DNA from: a virus
IMG/VR virus record: IMGVR_UViG_3300025096_002359
Span: 1 to 33,848 of that record
Strand: one strand, 5' to 3'
DNA: 33,848 nt
The notes beneath the pieces are model-generated. The model made no database searches, was not told where the DNA came from, and worked only from the letters and a program-made list of their open reading frames with translations. Below, piece by piece: positions 13,805 through 21,533 of this stretch. Made by a program: the position numbers and the translations under genes. Position 1 is the first letter of the stretch; every line of letters begins with the position of its first letter.

Positions 13805-13995
13805 GTGATCTAGCAAGACGCGCGAACCTCTGGGTGATGGATGAGCCGCCGTCACACTACACGGAGAATGTCGCCCGCATCATCGACCGGCCCGGCCAAC
13901 TCGTCATCGCCGCAACGGTCAATCGCCGCGTCGAGTGGCTTCGTAAGATGGTCGAAGGAGATACCAGACCTTCTGAAAAGGACGTATGCTCCTAG
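13801..13995 (+). CDS. Minigene carrying a fragment of the phage's own large terminase (64 aa)
   Basis: Residues 12-57 (VMDEPPSHYTENVARIID...GQLVIAAT...VEWLRKMVEGDT) are a close copy of residues 135-173 or so of the large terminase at 30404-31783. That part spans its Walker B (VMDEPP) and motif C (VIAAT). At the DNA level 13834-13967 aligns to 31351-31203 with long identical blocks. The four length differences remove 2, 1, 1 and 1 codons, so the frame is always kept. ATG 13801 has GGAGGCACC upstream and overlaps the previous stop. There is no Walker A, so it cannot be an ATPase alone. It may interfere with or regulate packaging, or be a captured fragment. Confidence 0.75.
   Translation: MSDLARRANLWVMDEPPSHYTENVARIIDRPGQLVIAATVNRRVEWLRKMVEGDTRPSEKDVCS
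13981..13995. repeat. 15-bp direct repeat, copy 2
   Basis: The same GACGTATGCTCCTAG sequence as at 13431-13445. Directly after it the DNA reads TGGCTCTATAAGGGGATGG, resembling the TGGCTCTACCGGGGAGTC near the end of the winged-helix gene. A remnant of that gene's C-terminus (WLYKG in another frame) may therefore lie here. Confidence 0.8.
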
Positions 13996-14024
13996 GACAT
14001 GGCTCTATAAGGGGATGGGATGAC

Positions 14025-14510
14025 ATGGCACTTTCTCGGCGAGAACTCCGAGTCATCGAGCTATTCGCCGGTGCCGGCGGGGGAATCCTCGGACACCACC
14101 TGCTCGGCCACCGTACCGTTTGCGCTGTCGAGGCTGCTGCCTACCCTCGGCGGGTCTTGCTCGCCCGACAACGAGACGGGATGCTACCAAGATTCCCGAT
14201 CTGGGATGACGTCTGCACATTCGACGGGCGACCATGGCGAGGGGGGGCAGATGTCGTATCTGGTGGCTACCCGTGCCAGCCGCACTCAACAGCGAGTAGA
14301 GGTAGGAGGACGGCAGTTGACCTTTGGCCCGAAATGCTGCGGATCGTTCGAGAGGTTGGGCCCCAGTATGTCTTCGCTGAAAATGTCAGCAGGGCCACGA
14401 TCGTCAATGCAGCTGGCCAACTCCGAAGCCTGGGATATCCCCGTGTATCGGTTGCCCAAAGTTCCAGCGGTGGCTGCGGCTGCATGGCGCTTGCTTGCAA
14501 GTGCTCATGA
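14025..14510 (+). CDS. C5-cytosine DNA methyltransferase, C-terminally truncated (161 aa)
   Basis: Motif I (ELFAGAGGG, residues 12-20) binds AdoMet. GGYPCQPHS (80-88) is motif IV with catalytic Cys84, and FAENV (117-121) is motif VI. After LGYPRVSVAQSS the protein ends within a palindrome. Motif VIII, the target-recognition domain and motifs IX-X of a normal enzyme of more than 300 residues are missing. It is therefore either a broken gene or a two-subunit arrangement whose other half is absent here. ATG 14025 was chosen. It is the last rightward gene, at the convergent boundary with the late operon. Confidence 0.85.
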   Translation: MALSRRELRVIELFAGAGGGILGHHLLGHRTVCAVEAAAYPRRVLLARQRDGMLPRFPIWDDVCTFDGRPWRGGADVVSGGYPCQPHSTASRGRRTAVDLWPEMLRIVREVGPQYVFAENVSRATIVNAAGQLRSLGYPRVSVAQSSSGGCGCMALACKCS

Positions 14511-14532
14511 GCACTTGCAAGCAAGCGCCATG
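14483..14532. repeat. Perfect 50-bp palindrome at the convergent transcription boundary
   Basis: The 50 bases starting CATGGCGCTTGCTTGC are their own exact reverse complement: two 25-base arms without a loop. The left arm encodes the final residues of the truncated methyltransferase. No T-run follows on either strand, so it is not a classical intrinsic terminator. It could stop convergent transcripts through RNA hairpins on both sides, be an extrusion or resolution site, or be a fold-back artefact of assembly. Confidence 0.95.
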
Positions 14533-14543
14533 ATACAATCACC

Positions 14544-14607
14544 AGACCGCCCAGTCGTACCCGACGATCACCCTCGCGCGCTCGGGAGCGCTTCGACTGG
14601 GCGGTCT
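14544..14607. terminator. Long hairpin between convergent operons (14-bp stem)
   Basis: AGACCGCCCAGTCG (14544-14557) pairs perfectly with 14594-14607. Inside the 36-base loop CCCGA (14560-14564) can pair with TCGGG (14582-14586). The last late gene ends within the loop (stop at 14568). The position at the end of the leftward late operon suggests a transcript end or a stabilising 3' structure. The lack of a following T-run makes intrinsic termination uncertain. Confidence 0.5.
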
Positions 14608-14753
14608 CCCACTGGCGGCTCTTCCGGCGGGTCGTCTTCCGGCGGGTCGTCTTCCGGCGGTAGAGGGTCCGGAGGGTCCGGAGGGTCCGGAGGGTCAGGG
14701 AGGTCTGGCGGTACAGGCGGGTCTGGTGGCGTCGGCCGGTCGGGCCTGCTCAC
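14568..14753 (-). CDS. Proline/aspartate-rich repeat protein, last late gene (61 aa, GTG start)
   Basis: The sequence is almost entirely PPD/DPP and EDDPP repeats (DPPDPPDPP, then EDDPPEDDPPEEPP), encoded by 9-bp and 15-bp tandem DNA repeats at about 14621-14700. The GTG start overlaps the stop of the upstream membrane-protein gene as GTGA, which supports translation. The opposite strand would encode a Gly/Ser-rich frame that I take to be its shadow. It could be an extended periplasm-spanning or linker peptide in lysis, but the composition alone does not show this. Confidence 0.5.
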   Translation of the reverse strand: MSRPDRPTPPDPPVPPDLPDPPDPPDPPDPLPPEDDPPEDDPPEEPPVGDRPVEALPSARG

Positions 14754-15013
14754 TGGCCTACCCCGTAGTCCTCAAGAGCTCGAGCGCACGTCGTAGGTTG
14801 CCCAGAGCACACGATAGCTCCGTCTGGGTAGCGGGTGACCTTGCTCGCCTGGGTTGTCTCGACCTCGCCGACTGGAGTGGGCAGCCGCACCGCCACGCCG
14901 ACCTGTCCAGCGACGATGACCAACAGAGCGACGATGGTGATCGAGTCGACCCAGGCGCGTCGCTTGCGGTCAGCCATCAGGTGCTCAAGTAGGCTGGCGG
15001 TCACATCGTCCAC
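14750..15013 (-). CDS. Single-pass membrane protein near the lysis genes (87 aa, GTG start)
   Basis: A charged N-terminus (LLEHLMADRKRRAW) is followed by one strong membrane segment (VDSITIVALLVIVAGQVGVAV). The roughly 40-residue outer part has two cysteines (VCSGQPTTCARAL) that may form a disulfide. Size and topology suit a holin, antiholin or spanin component. The start is uncertain: GTG 15013 has GAAGAGG five bases upstream, while GTG 15019 would add two residues. It lies two genes downstream of the lipoprotein and three downstream of the amidase. Confidence 0.65.
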   Translation of the reverse strand: MDDVTASLLEHLMADRKRRAWVDSITIVALLVIVAGQVGVAVRLPTPVGEVETTQASKVTRYPDGAIVCSGQPTTCARALEDYGVGQ

Positions 15014-15096
15014 GGGCACCTCTTCGGTACCCGCATTCTAGCGCGTTTTCGCTGCTGTGGTCGGCCAGATGGTAGCGGGGCTGGCGTTCGGTCCTG

Positions 15097-15375
15097 TCAC
15101 TCGCGCTCGTCGAGGGCTCGCACCACCTCGGCCAGCAGGTGCGCTACCTCGCTGTCAGTGTCTCGCAGGTCATCGACCTGACTGGCGAGAGTCTCCACCT
15201 GATCGGCAAGTGTCTCAACCTGGATCGCTAGCCGGTCATACTCGGACGTCGCGAATACGGCAGATGCGGCCCCATCGACCGGACCGAAAAAAGCGATCGC
15301 GGCGAGGACCAGCCAACTCGGGACGGGCAGGTGCTGCTGGTGCCAGCTCGGGATAGGCGCGGGCGTCACAGACAT
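15097..15375 (-). CDS. Membrane protein with coiled coil, holin/spanin candidate (92 aa)
   Basis: A short N-terminus leads into one hydrophobic segment (VPSWLVLAAIAFFGPVDGAASAVF). A coiled coil follows with near-heptad repeats (IQVETLADQVETLASQVDDL). One membrane helix plus a coiled coil is the layout of i-spanins (Rz-like), and an o-spanin candidate lipoprotein is the next gene upstream. ATG 15375 overlaps the lipoprotein stop with GAAGAGG upstream. A GTG one codon earlier is possible. A holin role cannot be excluded. Confidence 0.65.
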   Translation of the reverse strand: MSVTPAPIPSWHQQHLPVPSWLVLAAIAFFGPVDGAASAVFATSEYDRLAIQVETLADQVETLASQVDDLRDTDSEVAHLLAEVVRALDERE

Positions 15376-15869
15376 CACGGCACCTCTTCGACGAGGGGCT
15401 CGTCAGGCGCCTCTTCGATCAGTGCCTCATCAGGCGCCTCTTCGACGGGGGGCTCGTCGCATCCGGGCAGCGCGAAGCCTCCCAGCGTCGCCGACTCGCC
15501 ACGGAGGCCTTGGACCACCGCCTGCGGCAATTGAGCCGCGTAGGCTGTCGCCAGGGTCAGCGCTCGGTGGGTGCCGCAGGGTAGCGTCGGCGCCTCGTCA
15601 GCACCGAGCAGGCACACGCCGAAGCTGACGCCGATGAGCGGGCTGGCCTCGTCGTCGGAGTCGTGCCGAATGGCGCTCGCCGCCCCCTCGAGCGTGTCAG
15701 CACCGAGTCGGCCAAGCACGCACTCGATAGGCTTGTCGCTCGTCGGCGTCACGAGGCGGACGGCTGAGGCGGTGCGGTCGAGGGTCACTGGCAAGTCATC
15801 GAGATCCACGAAGGCGCCAAGGTCGACGCCAGCGCAGCCAGTGAGCAGTAGCAGGGGGAGTAGTCTCAT
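15375..15869 (-). CDS. Predicted lipoprotein in the lysis region (164 aa)
   Basis: A typical lipoprotein signal (MRLLPLLLLTGCAG, lipobox LTGC, Cys12) precedes a mature domain of about 120 residues with several cysteines. The tail contains acidic-proline repeats (EEAPDEALIEEAPDEPLVEEVP). An outer-membrane spanin or an envelope protein in virions or cells is possible. It is long for an o-spanin. The ATG overlaps the amidase stop, so the two are co-translated. The C-terminal repeat DNA also carries the downstream ribosome-binding site. Confidence 0.7.
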   Translation of the reverse strand: MRLLPLLLLTGCAGVDLGAFVDLDDLPVTLDRTASAVRLVTPTSDKPIECVLGRLGADTLEGAASAIRHDSDDEASPLIGVSFGVCLLGADEAPTLPCGTHRALTLATAYAAQLPQAVVQGLRGESATLGGFALPGCDEPPVEEAPDEALIEEAPDEPLVEEVP

Positions 15870-16462
15870 GATGTAGGCTCACTCTGGAGGTGGGCGGCGA
15901 TGCCAGCGCCGAGATCTGCGCCAAGTCGCCGCAGGATCCCATATCCCAGTGGCTCCCGATCAAGAGAGGCAGGCTCCACGAGCAGGGCACAGCAGTTGAT
16001 TGGGGTATCGGCATAGATCGAACCGATGCAGGCGTAGGCACGCTCCGGTGAGTCGTTCGGGGTGCCAGGTCGAGCGGGGCGGATCACCGAAGGCCAGCCA
16101 ACTCGGTTCGTCATCTCCCGCGCGATGACCTGCGCCGCCTTGCGACCCAGCGATGAGCGGTGGTCCGGGAAGAGCACCGAGCGCTGGTAGTCGACCCCGC
16201 CTGCATTCAGGTGGCAGCTCACGTAGATGCACGGCGCTCCGGGGTACACTTGCCGATGAGCCTCGATCGCAGCGACGCCTCGAGACTGGCGGTCGGCGAG
16301 GGTGCCGAGCTCGAGCCTGATGACATCGACGCCCTCGGCACGCAGCCGCAGTTCGGCTGCTATCATGTATTCGGGCAAGGTGGCATACTCGGACCACTTG
16401 CCGTGGGTTGCTCCGGTGCCAGGCGAGTGGCCCCGGACAAGTATGGCGAGCGGGCGGATCAC
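15866..16462 (-). CDS. N-acetylmuramoyl-L-alanine amidase endolysin, Amidase_3-like (198 aa, GTG start)
   Basis: The fold signature is visible: RGHSPG with His12, SEY with Glu25, the SCHLNAGG motif with His84 as the zinc ligands, and LLVEPASLD with Glu163 as the likely catalytic acid. The enzyme would cleave the bond between N-acetylmuramic acid and L-alanine in peptidoglycan during lysis. There is no signal peptide and no separate wall-binding domain, so it is a compact single-domain endolysin needing a holin. GTG 16462 overlaps the tail-hub stop as GTGA. Confidence 0.82.
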   Translation of the reverse strand: MIRPLAILVRGHSPGTGATHGKWSEYATLPEYMIAAELRLRAEGVDVIRLELGTLADRQSRGVAAIEAHRQVYPGAPCIYVSCHLNAGGVDYQRSVLFPDHRSSLGRKAAQVIAREMTNRVGWPSVIRPARPGTPNDSPERAYACIGSIYADTPINCCALLVEPASLDREPLGYGILRRLGADLGAGIAAHLQSEPTS

Positions 16463-18348
16463 CTCTGCCTCAATTGCTGGTCGACGCGCAGTCGCAGTGT
16501 GATTGCGTGATCTCCGATCCACTCGATAGCCTCGACTCGCGCCACCTCGGATGTCAGGCCGATCTCGGCATCGGTCACGGTGACGATATTGCCTGGCTCC
16601 AGCCAGCCCCACACAGTACGAGTCTGGTAGCTGATCTCCAGATGCGGCATGGCGCGATCGTCCACGATATCCGCAGCGACAACCTCGGCTGTAGCGCGAT
16701 CGTGGATCCAGTCAGTCGCGACAACGTGTGACTGGCGACGATACCGAGCGTGAGACAGTCGAGCCTGCAATGTGACACTTTGGCCGCCGAATCCTGGGTT
16801 GATGGCGTTGTCGGCGATGGCAAGGCGGTCAGGGTTGCCGTGGGCGATGACGCTTCCGCGGTGCTCGTCACTCGTCGGGTCGAGGAGGTACTGCACAGTT
16901 ACATCGTTGATGGGGCGGCTGAGTAGCGCCAGCAGGTCAGCTCGTTCGATGCCCTCGTCTGCGGCGTCGAGGTGGGCCACTGCATCTCGGCTACTCGGCG
17001 CTGGGTCGAGGTAGACAGGGTACAGTCCGCTCGGGCCTTGGCGCAGTGCGATCGGAAGGATGGGCACCAGCTCCCGCGTGATGAAGTCCACCACGGTTTG
17101 CTCGGTGTCGACGGTGTAGCCAGCCAGTTTGTAGCCGTTCAGCCGGTTGATGACTGCGACTGCGCGCCCTCGATCAACGCCAAGGCTGGTCTCGTCGAGG
17201 AGGCGCAGGAGGATGTCGCCGGCGCCGGTGATAGCGTTGTCGCCCAGGTCGTCGAGCTCGCCACCATCGGTCAGCCACCCGACCCAGTAGTCGCCGTCGA
17301 GGTCGAAGTCAGTGGCACCGTCGGTTGGGTCAGCCACCCAAGTCGACGCGCTCGAGGTGTTGCCGATGCGAGCCGCCGATACCACAGTCCCGAGGCCGTC
17401 GGTGAGCTGGACAACGGCAGTTGCCTGCCATGTCGACGTCGGATCCGCCATATTCCGGATGTAGGCTGTCGTCGCCTTGATCGGCCTGTCTGCGACGATG
17501 ACGTAGTAGCGCACCCAATCTCTGAAAGTAAGCGTAGAACCTACCTCGTTTGCATAGTAGCGCGGGCTTGCATCGCTCGGCAGGTACGCAACCGCAGGCG
17601 CAGGCGATCCTGGAATGAAGATACTTCCGAGCCCGACGATGAGGCTCGAAGATGTCGTCGAGCCGACAGCTGCCACTGCCGCGTTGCTCGTTGTGAGCAC
17701 CGAGTCGACCGCAGCCTCGTACAGCCGAGCGCCAGGGACGCCGAATACTCGTGGGTATTGCCCAGCCTGCCAGCCCGTCGTATCGATGGGGTAGGTGGCC
17801 GTACCAGTCGCGGTGACGTCCGAGCCTCCCACCAGCTTCTGGGACTGCCAATCGACGGTGATGTGCCCATCACCGAGGATAGGCCAGGTCGTGCCATTCG
17901 TCTGTCGGTCAGGGTCGCACACGAGCGCGGTGTCTTCGACTGCATCGAGCACAATGGAGAATGCGAGCGCCTCGCCGATGGCCCCAAAAACAGGCTCGTC
18001 GAGTTGACCGGAGACGAGAAGCCGACGCTGACCAAGGGTCAGTCCCGCGCGCCACTGCGACAGGGTCGCGGTCGCGGTCGTGATGTCGTGGCCATCGCCG
18101 AGTATGACCTGCGCCCAGTTGGTTGACGGATCGATGATGCGAATGCTGACCGAGGGCTCGCGTCGGTGTAGTTCCTCGGCGAACCGAGGCGAGTCGAGGC
18201 CTGCGGTGTAGTGGGTCGCCACCCCGTCGGCATCGTCGATGTCCAGGGCCTCGGTGGCGAATCGATACACCCGCCCACCCAGCTCGAGATCGAGCAGGTG
18301 ATACACCCGATAGCCGACGAGGTCGGAGCGTGACCATCGGTCGATCAA
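16459..18348 (-). CDS. Tail-tip / baseplate hub-like protein (629 aa)
   Basis: The large size, strand-rich composition and position after the tape measure and large tail protein fit a siphophage tail-hub or tip protein. Segments such as IIDPSTNWAQVILGDGHDITTATATLSQWRAG early on and RPINDVTVQYLLDP, LEISYQTRTVWGWLEPGNIVTV late resemble hub proteins that end in a gp27-like or phage_tail_3 barrel. No catalytic motif is visible. It overlaps the upstream gene by four bases and the amidase downstream. Confidence 0.7.
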   Translation of the reverse strand: MIDRWSRSDLVGYRVYHLLDLELGGRVYRFATEALDIDDADGVATHYTAGLDSPRFAEELHRREPSVSIRIIDPSTNWAQVILGDGHDITTATATLSQWRAGLTLGQRRLLVSGQLDEPVFGAIGEALAFSIVLDAVEDTALVCDPDRQTNGTTWPILGDGHITVDWQSQKLVGGSDVTATGTATYPIDTTGWQAGQYPRVFGVPGARLYEAAVDSVLTTSNAAVAAVGSTTSSSLIVGLGSIFIPGSPAPAVAYLPSDASPRYYANEVGSTLTFRDWVRYYVIVADRPIKATTAYIRNMADPTSTWQATAVVQLTDGLGTVVSAARIGNTSSASTWVADPTDGATDFDLDGDYWVGWLTDGGELDDLGDNAITGAGDILLRLLDETSLGVDRGRAVAVINRLNGYKLAGYTVDTEQTVVDFITRELVPILPIALRQGPSGLYPVYLDPAPSSRDAVAHLDAADEGIERADLLALLSRPINDVTVQYLLDPTSDEHRGSVIAHGNPDRLAIADNAINPGFGGQSVTLQARLSHARYRRQSHVVATDWIHDRATAEVVAADIVDDRAMPHLEISYQTRTVWGWLEPGNIVTVTDAEIGLTSEVARVEAIEWIGDHAITLRLRVDQQLRQR

Positions 18349-21300
18349 ATCTCCTCCTCGATGCTGAGCGACATCACCCGTTGCAGCTCGTCAGACGCCT
18401 CGTCACCGAGGACAGCAGTGCGGCGCACCGACGACGACACGATGCGGCCGTACAGCGACTCACCGAGGGCTGGCAGGCTCGTGCCGACCTCGGACACCAC
18501 AAGCCGAGGGCAGTATACCACCGGCCGGGCTGGCCCATCGAGCTGGCGGAAGAGCCCGTCTATCATCAGCGGTGCAGCCTGGGTGATGGCTGCGGGGTCA
18601 TCCGATGCGTGGAACTTCCCGTAGTCCGCACCGACTGCGAATAGCTGCGAGGTATCGACACCTTCGGCCCACGAGAAGCTGACCGAGCGGCGAGTCGGGC
18701 CAGCCACCCGAGCCGAGCGGCCACCCGTCGCCGAGGTGGCGAGGTCCGTGTTGTGCATCGTCTCGAGCTCGCGACCTCGGCTGTACTGCGTACCGAAGAC
18801 GTAGATGGGGCCAGGTATGGCGACACCGGCGCGGATTTTTCCGTCTGCCGTGGTCTGGGCTGGAATGGTGAGGCGGAGCTTGCTGATGCGGACAGAGTGC
18901 CGCCAGGGCACAAGAACCGACGGCATGGCTATCTGGCCAGCGGTGCCCGATGTAGCGCCCGCGGCGCCGGTCTCGAGGTAGATCAGCGGCCGACGAGTCG
19001 CGCCAGCCTTCCATATGCCGTCGGTGTTGCCCCTGATGCGCCAGACGTTGCCTGTCGTGGTGTCTCGGAAGCTGCCCCCGGCGAGGTCACTGGGGGCAAG
19101 GTACCGAGCGACATCATCAGAGCCGCTGGTGGTCACTTCAATGGTATTGCCGTACCGGGTCCACTCCAGGGCAGTGAGCACACCCACAGGGTCGACGGTG
19201 GCGAGCGTCACCCAGGCCGAGCCGTTGTAGCCGGCGAGGGTGGCCGTGAACCAGTTGATGCCGCCCAGGTAGATGCCGCAGACGGGCGAGCCGAGACTGG
19301 ATGGTGTGCCCTCGATGGTCCAGGCGATGACCTGATCTGTGTCGTCGTTTAGGCTGCGCCACTGCTCCCGCGGGCTCGGACTATTGGCTGGGTCGACCAG
19401 TTCGACGCCGTAGTCGTGTCGGGCCACCACAGACCACGTGTCACCTGACCCGCCACCGATAGCAGGACCGTCGATCGCTGCGATGCGTACACCGTCATGT
19501 ACGTAGACCGGCGCGCGCGAAAAAGGCCTGGCGAAGAGATCACTCGGCGACGAGAATGTCGGCATGCCACCCATCAAGGCCTGGGTCTGATGTGCCTCTG
19601 CCCACACCGACGCTGATGAGATGGTCCCGTCGGTCTCAAGATGACCCCACTTCGTGAAGTGGCTCCCAGCGCCACTGCCACTGGTGAGGCTGGTCGAGGC
19701 TGGCCCGGCCGACCACTCACGGACTGATGATGTCGACGTGCGGTACCAGCACGCGAAGTCGTCGCCGTAGATGGCCACGAGGAATTCGATTCCGTCGGTC
19801 GTATCGACTGCGACCGTGCCCAGCACACTTGAGGCGTTGGCGTCGATCACGCGGAAGCCATTCTCGCTGATGCAAACGCTCGCAGTGTAGTAGTCAGCCG
19901 AATTGTCACCGACTTGGACCGAGATCCCGATCTTTGGGGTGCTGACGTACCCAGTTCGTCCGTCCACGCTGATCAGCCGGAATCGCGCGACGAGACCAAT
20001 AGCCAGGCTGGTGGCGATGCCTGTCTTGCTCCACGTCTGGGCCTGTGCTGAGGTCGTCGCAATGGAATAGTAGCCCGCTGTCGTTGTCGTCAGGGTCGGC
20101 GCCCCAGTCGCAGTAGATGCGTATCCAGCCTCCCCCGGCCCCTCGAACGGCGTCCAGGTTTGATCCCAGCCGTGCTGGTAGATGTCGGCGGTCGTTGCCG
20201 CAGCCATTGGCATAGTGATCGTCGTGTACCCGCCCAAGTATGCCAAGCCGATCGCGTACTGATGGACGTTGTCATCGCGCAAGACATCGAAGGCCAGCAG
20301 AGACCGGCCGTGCGCTTCGAGCGCCGCGAAGTTGTCGAACTTGCCTCGAGCGCTGGACGTGCCAGCAGTGCCCAGCACGAGCGGGTAGTCGACGTGCACC
20401 AACCAAGACAGGCCTGCGTCAGTCGATCGGCTGATGCTGATCGTTCCTTCGTTCGTGTCGTCAACTCTGGCGCTGTACAGGGTGCCGTCATCGCTCTGCC
20501 AGAGGCAGTGCGGCTGTGAGGCTGACGACGAGGCGAGCGTCACCGCCGAGGCAGTCGAGAGCAGCGAGTATGCCGACCCCAGGCGCTTGACCCTGATGTG
20601 GTGCTGGGTGCTGGTGTTCAGCTCGGCGTACTGCACCAAGAAGCCACCCGAGGCGAGGGCCACCACGTCGGGGAAGATGAGCCCGGCCGTGGTGGCAACC
20701 TGCCGAAACGAGGTGCCGAGGTCGCTCGATGCGAGGTGATACAGCGTCGAGTCGTCGGAGCCATCGCGGACGTCAGCGAGCATCAGGATCTGGCCGCGGG
20801 AGTAGGCTGCCCGCATCCGCTTCGGCGTCAAGCTCGACGTCGAGATCGCTGACCGGAGGCAGAATCTGGAGCCAACAGCCCACGTGGCACCGTCGTTGTC
20901 GGAGTACCACATGCGGACATTGGCCGAAGAGATCGTCGAAGCGACGATCCATGCGAACAGGATGACCCGCCCAGTCGGGAGGACCACCAGACACGGGTAC
21001 GGGTTGTCGTTCGCGCTCGCGAAGCCAGCAGCGCCAACGGTGACGACCGCTCGTGCCACCCATACGCCATCCACCAGCGCCCGGATCCGGATCTCGTCGA
21101 CGCTCCCGGTGTCGTGACGGCTGGCCTGGAGTACCGTCTCGTCGGCGAGCTTCGCCAAGCAGGGCTGGTCGTTCTTCGAGCTCGAGCTCGAGCTATACGG
21201 ATTCCACTCGCAGCTCGACGCCGAGCCTGGCGTATCCCAGCCGACGTACGCGGTCTTCGCGGCGCCTGCATCGAGCCATGCAAACCCACCGCCTCGCTCC

Positions 21301-21533
21301 TGGCGACCTGGGTACCCGCCACGAATCGCCATGATGGTGAGATCTCCACCGCTCGATTGCGAGCCAGAGGCCTCGAGCACCATGTCGCTACGGATAATCG
21401 AATCGTCTGCGGGTACCCCAGGTCGCGGGGAGGCCTGCGTATACGACGAGTCAGCCGCGCTGATGTTTGCATGCTTGATGCGCTCGTCGGGCACCAAGAG
21501 GCCCTGGTAGACTGTGCGGCTGGCTTCACTCAT
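18345..21533 (-). CDS. Large tail protein with sialidase-like Asp-box propeller (1062 aa)
   Basis: This is the largest gene in the window. Three Asp-box motifs (S-x-D-x-G-x-[ST]-[WF]) appear near residues 211-218 (SDNDGATW), 269-277 (SSDLGTSF) and 370-377 (STDAGLSW). They lie at propeller-like spacing, as in neuraminidases and BNR-repeat proteins. A serine homopolymer (SSSSSS) lies near residue 114. The C-terminal half is a string of beta-sandwich-like regions. It is probably the receptor-binding or host-surface-degrading tail protein. Whether it keeps glycosidase activity cannot be judged, because the catalytic Arg triad and Tyr/Glu pair are not identifiable by eye. Confidence 0.75.
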   Translation of the reverse strand: MSEASRTVYQGLLVPDERIKHANISAADSSYTQASPRPGVPADDSIIRSDMVLEASGSQSSGGDLTIMAIRGGYPGRQERGGGFAWLDAGAAKTAYVGWDTPGSASSCEWNPYSSSSSSKNDQPCLAKLADETVLQASRHDTGSVDEIRIRALVDGVWVARAVVTVGAAGFASANDNPYPCLVVLPTGRVILFAWIVASTISSANVRMWYSDNDGATWAVGSRFCLRSAISTSSLTPKRMRAAYSRGQILMLADVRDGSDDSTLYHLASSDLGTSFRQVATTAGLIFPDVVALASGGFLVQYAELNTSTQHHIRVKRLGSAYSLLSTASAVTLASSSASQPHCLWQSDDGTLYSARVDDTNEGTISISRSTDAGLSWLVHVDYPLVLGTAGTSSARGKFDNFAALEAHGRSLLAFDVLRDDNVHQYAIGLAYLGGYTTITMPMAAATTADIYQHGWDQTWTPFEGPGEAGYASTATGAPTLTTTTAGYYSIATTSAQAQTWSKTGIATSLAIGLVARFRLISVDGRTGYVSTPKIGISVQVGDNSADYYTASVCISENGFRVIDANASSVLGTVAVDTTDGIEFLVAIYGDDFACWYRTSTSSVREWSAGPASTSLTSGSGAGSHFTKWGHLETDGTISSASVWAEAHQTQALMGGMPTFSSPSDLFARPFSRAPVYVHDGVRIAAIDGPAIGGGSGDTWSVVARHDYGVELVDPANSPSPREQWRSLNDDTDQVIAWTIEGTPSSLGSPVCGIYLGGINWFTATLAGYNGSAWVTLATVDPVGVLTALEWTRYGNTIEVTTSGSDDVARYLAPSDLAGGSFRDTTTGNVWRIRGNTDGIWKAGATRRPLIYLETGAAGATSGTAGQIAMPSVLVPWRHSVRISKLRLTIPAQTTADGKIRAGVAIPGPIYVFGTQYSRGRELETMHNTDLATSATGGRSARVAGPTRRSVSFSWAEGVDTSQLFAVGADYGKFHASDDPAAITQAAPLMIDGLFRQLDGPARPVVYCPRLVVSEVGTSLPALGESLYGRIVSSSVRRTAVLGDEASDELQRVMSLSIEEEI

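Noticed and set aside
14020-14796. Plus-strand 258-codon frame with a Gly/Ser repeat C-terminus
   Set aside because: It is the +1 shadow of the methyltransferase gene and then the complement of the Pro-Asp repeat gene, which has a proper GTGA-coupled start. It has no Shine-Dalgarno and no family motifs.
16972-18126. 384-codon plus-strand frame opposite the tail hub gene
   Set aside because: A long antisense frame caused by high GC and codon bias of the 629-aa gene. It has no coupling, no ribosome-binding site and a composition typical of antisense translation.
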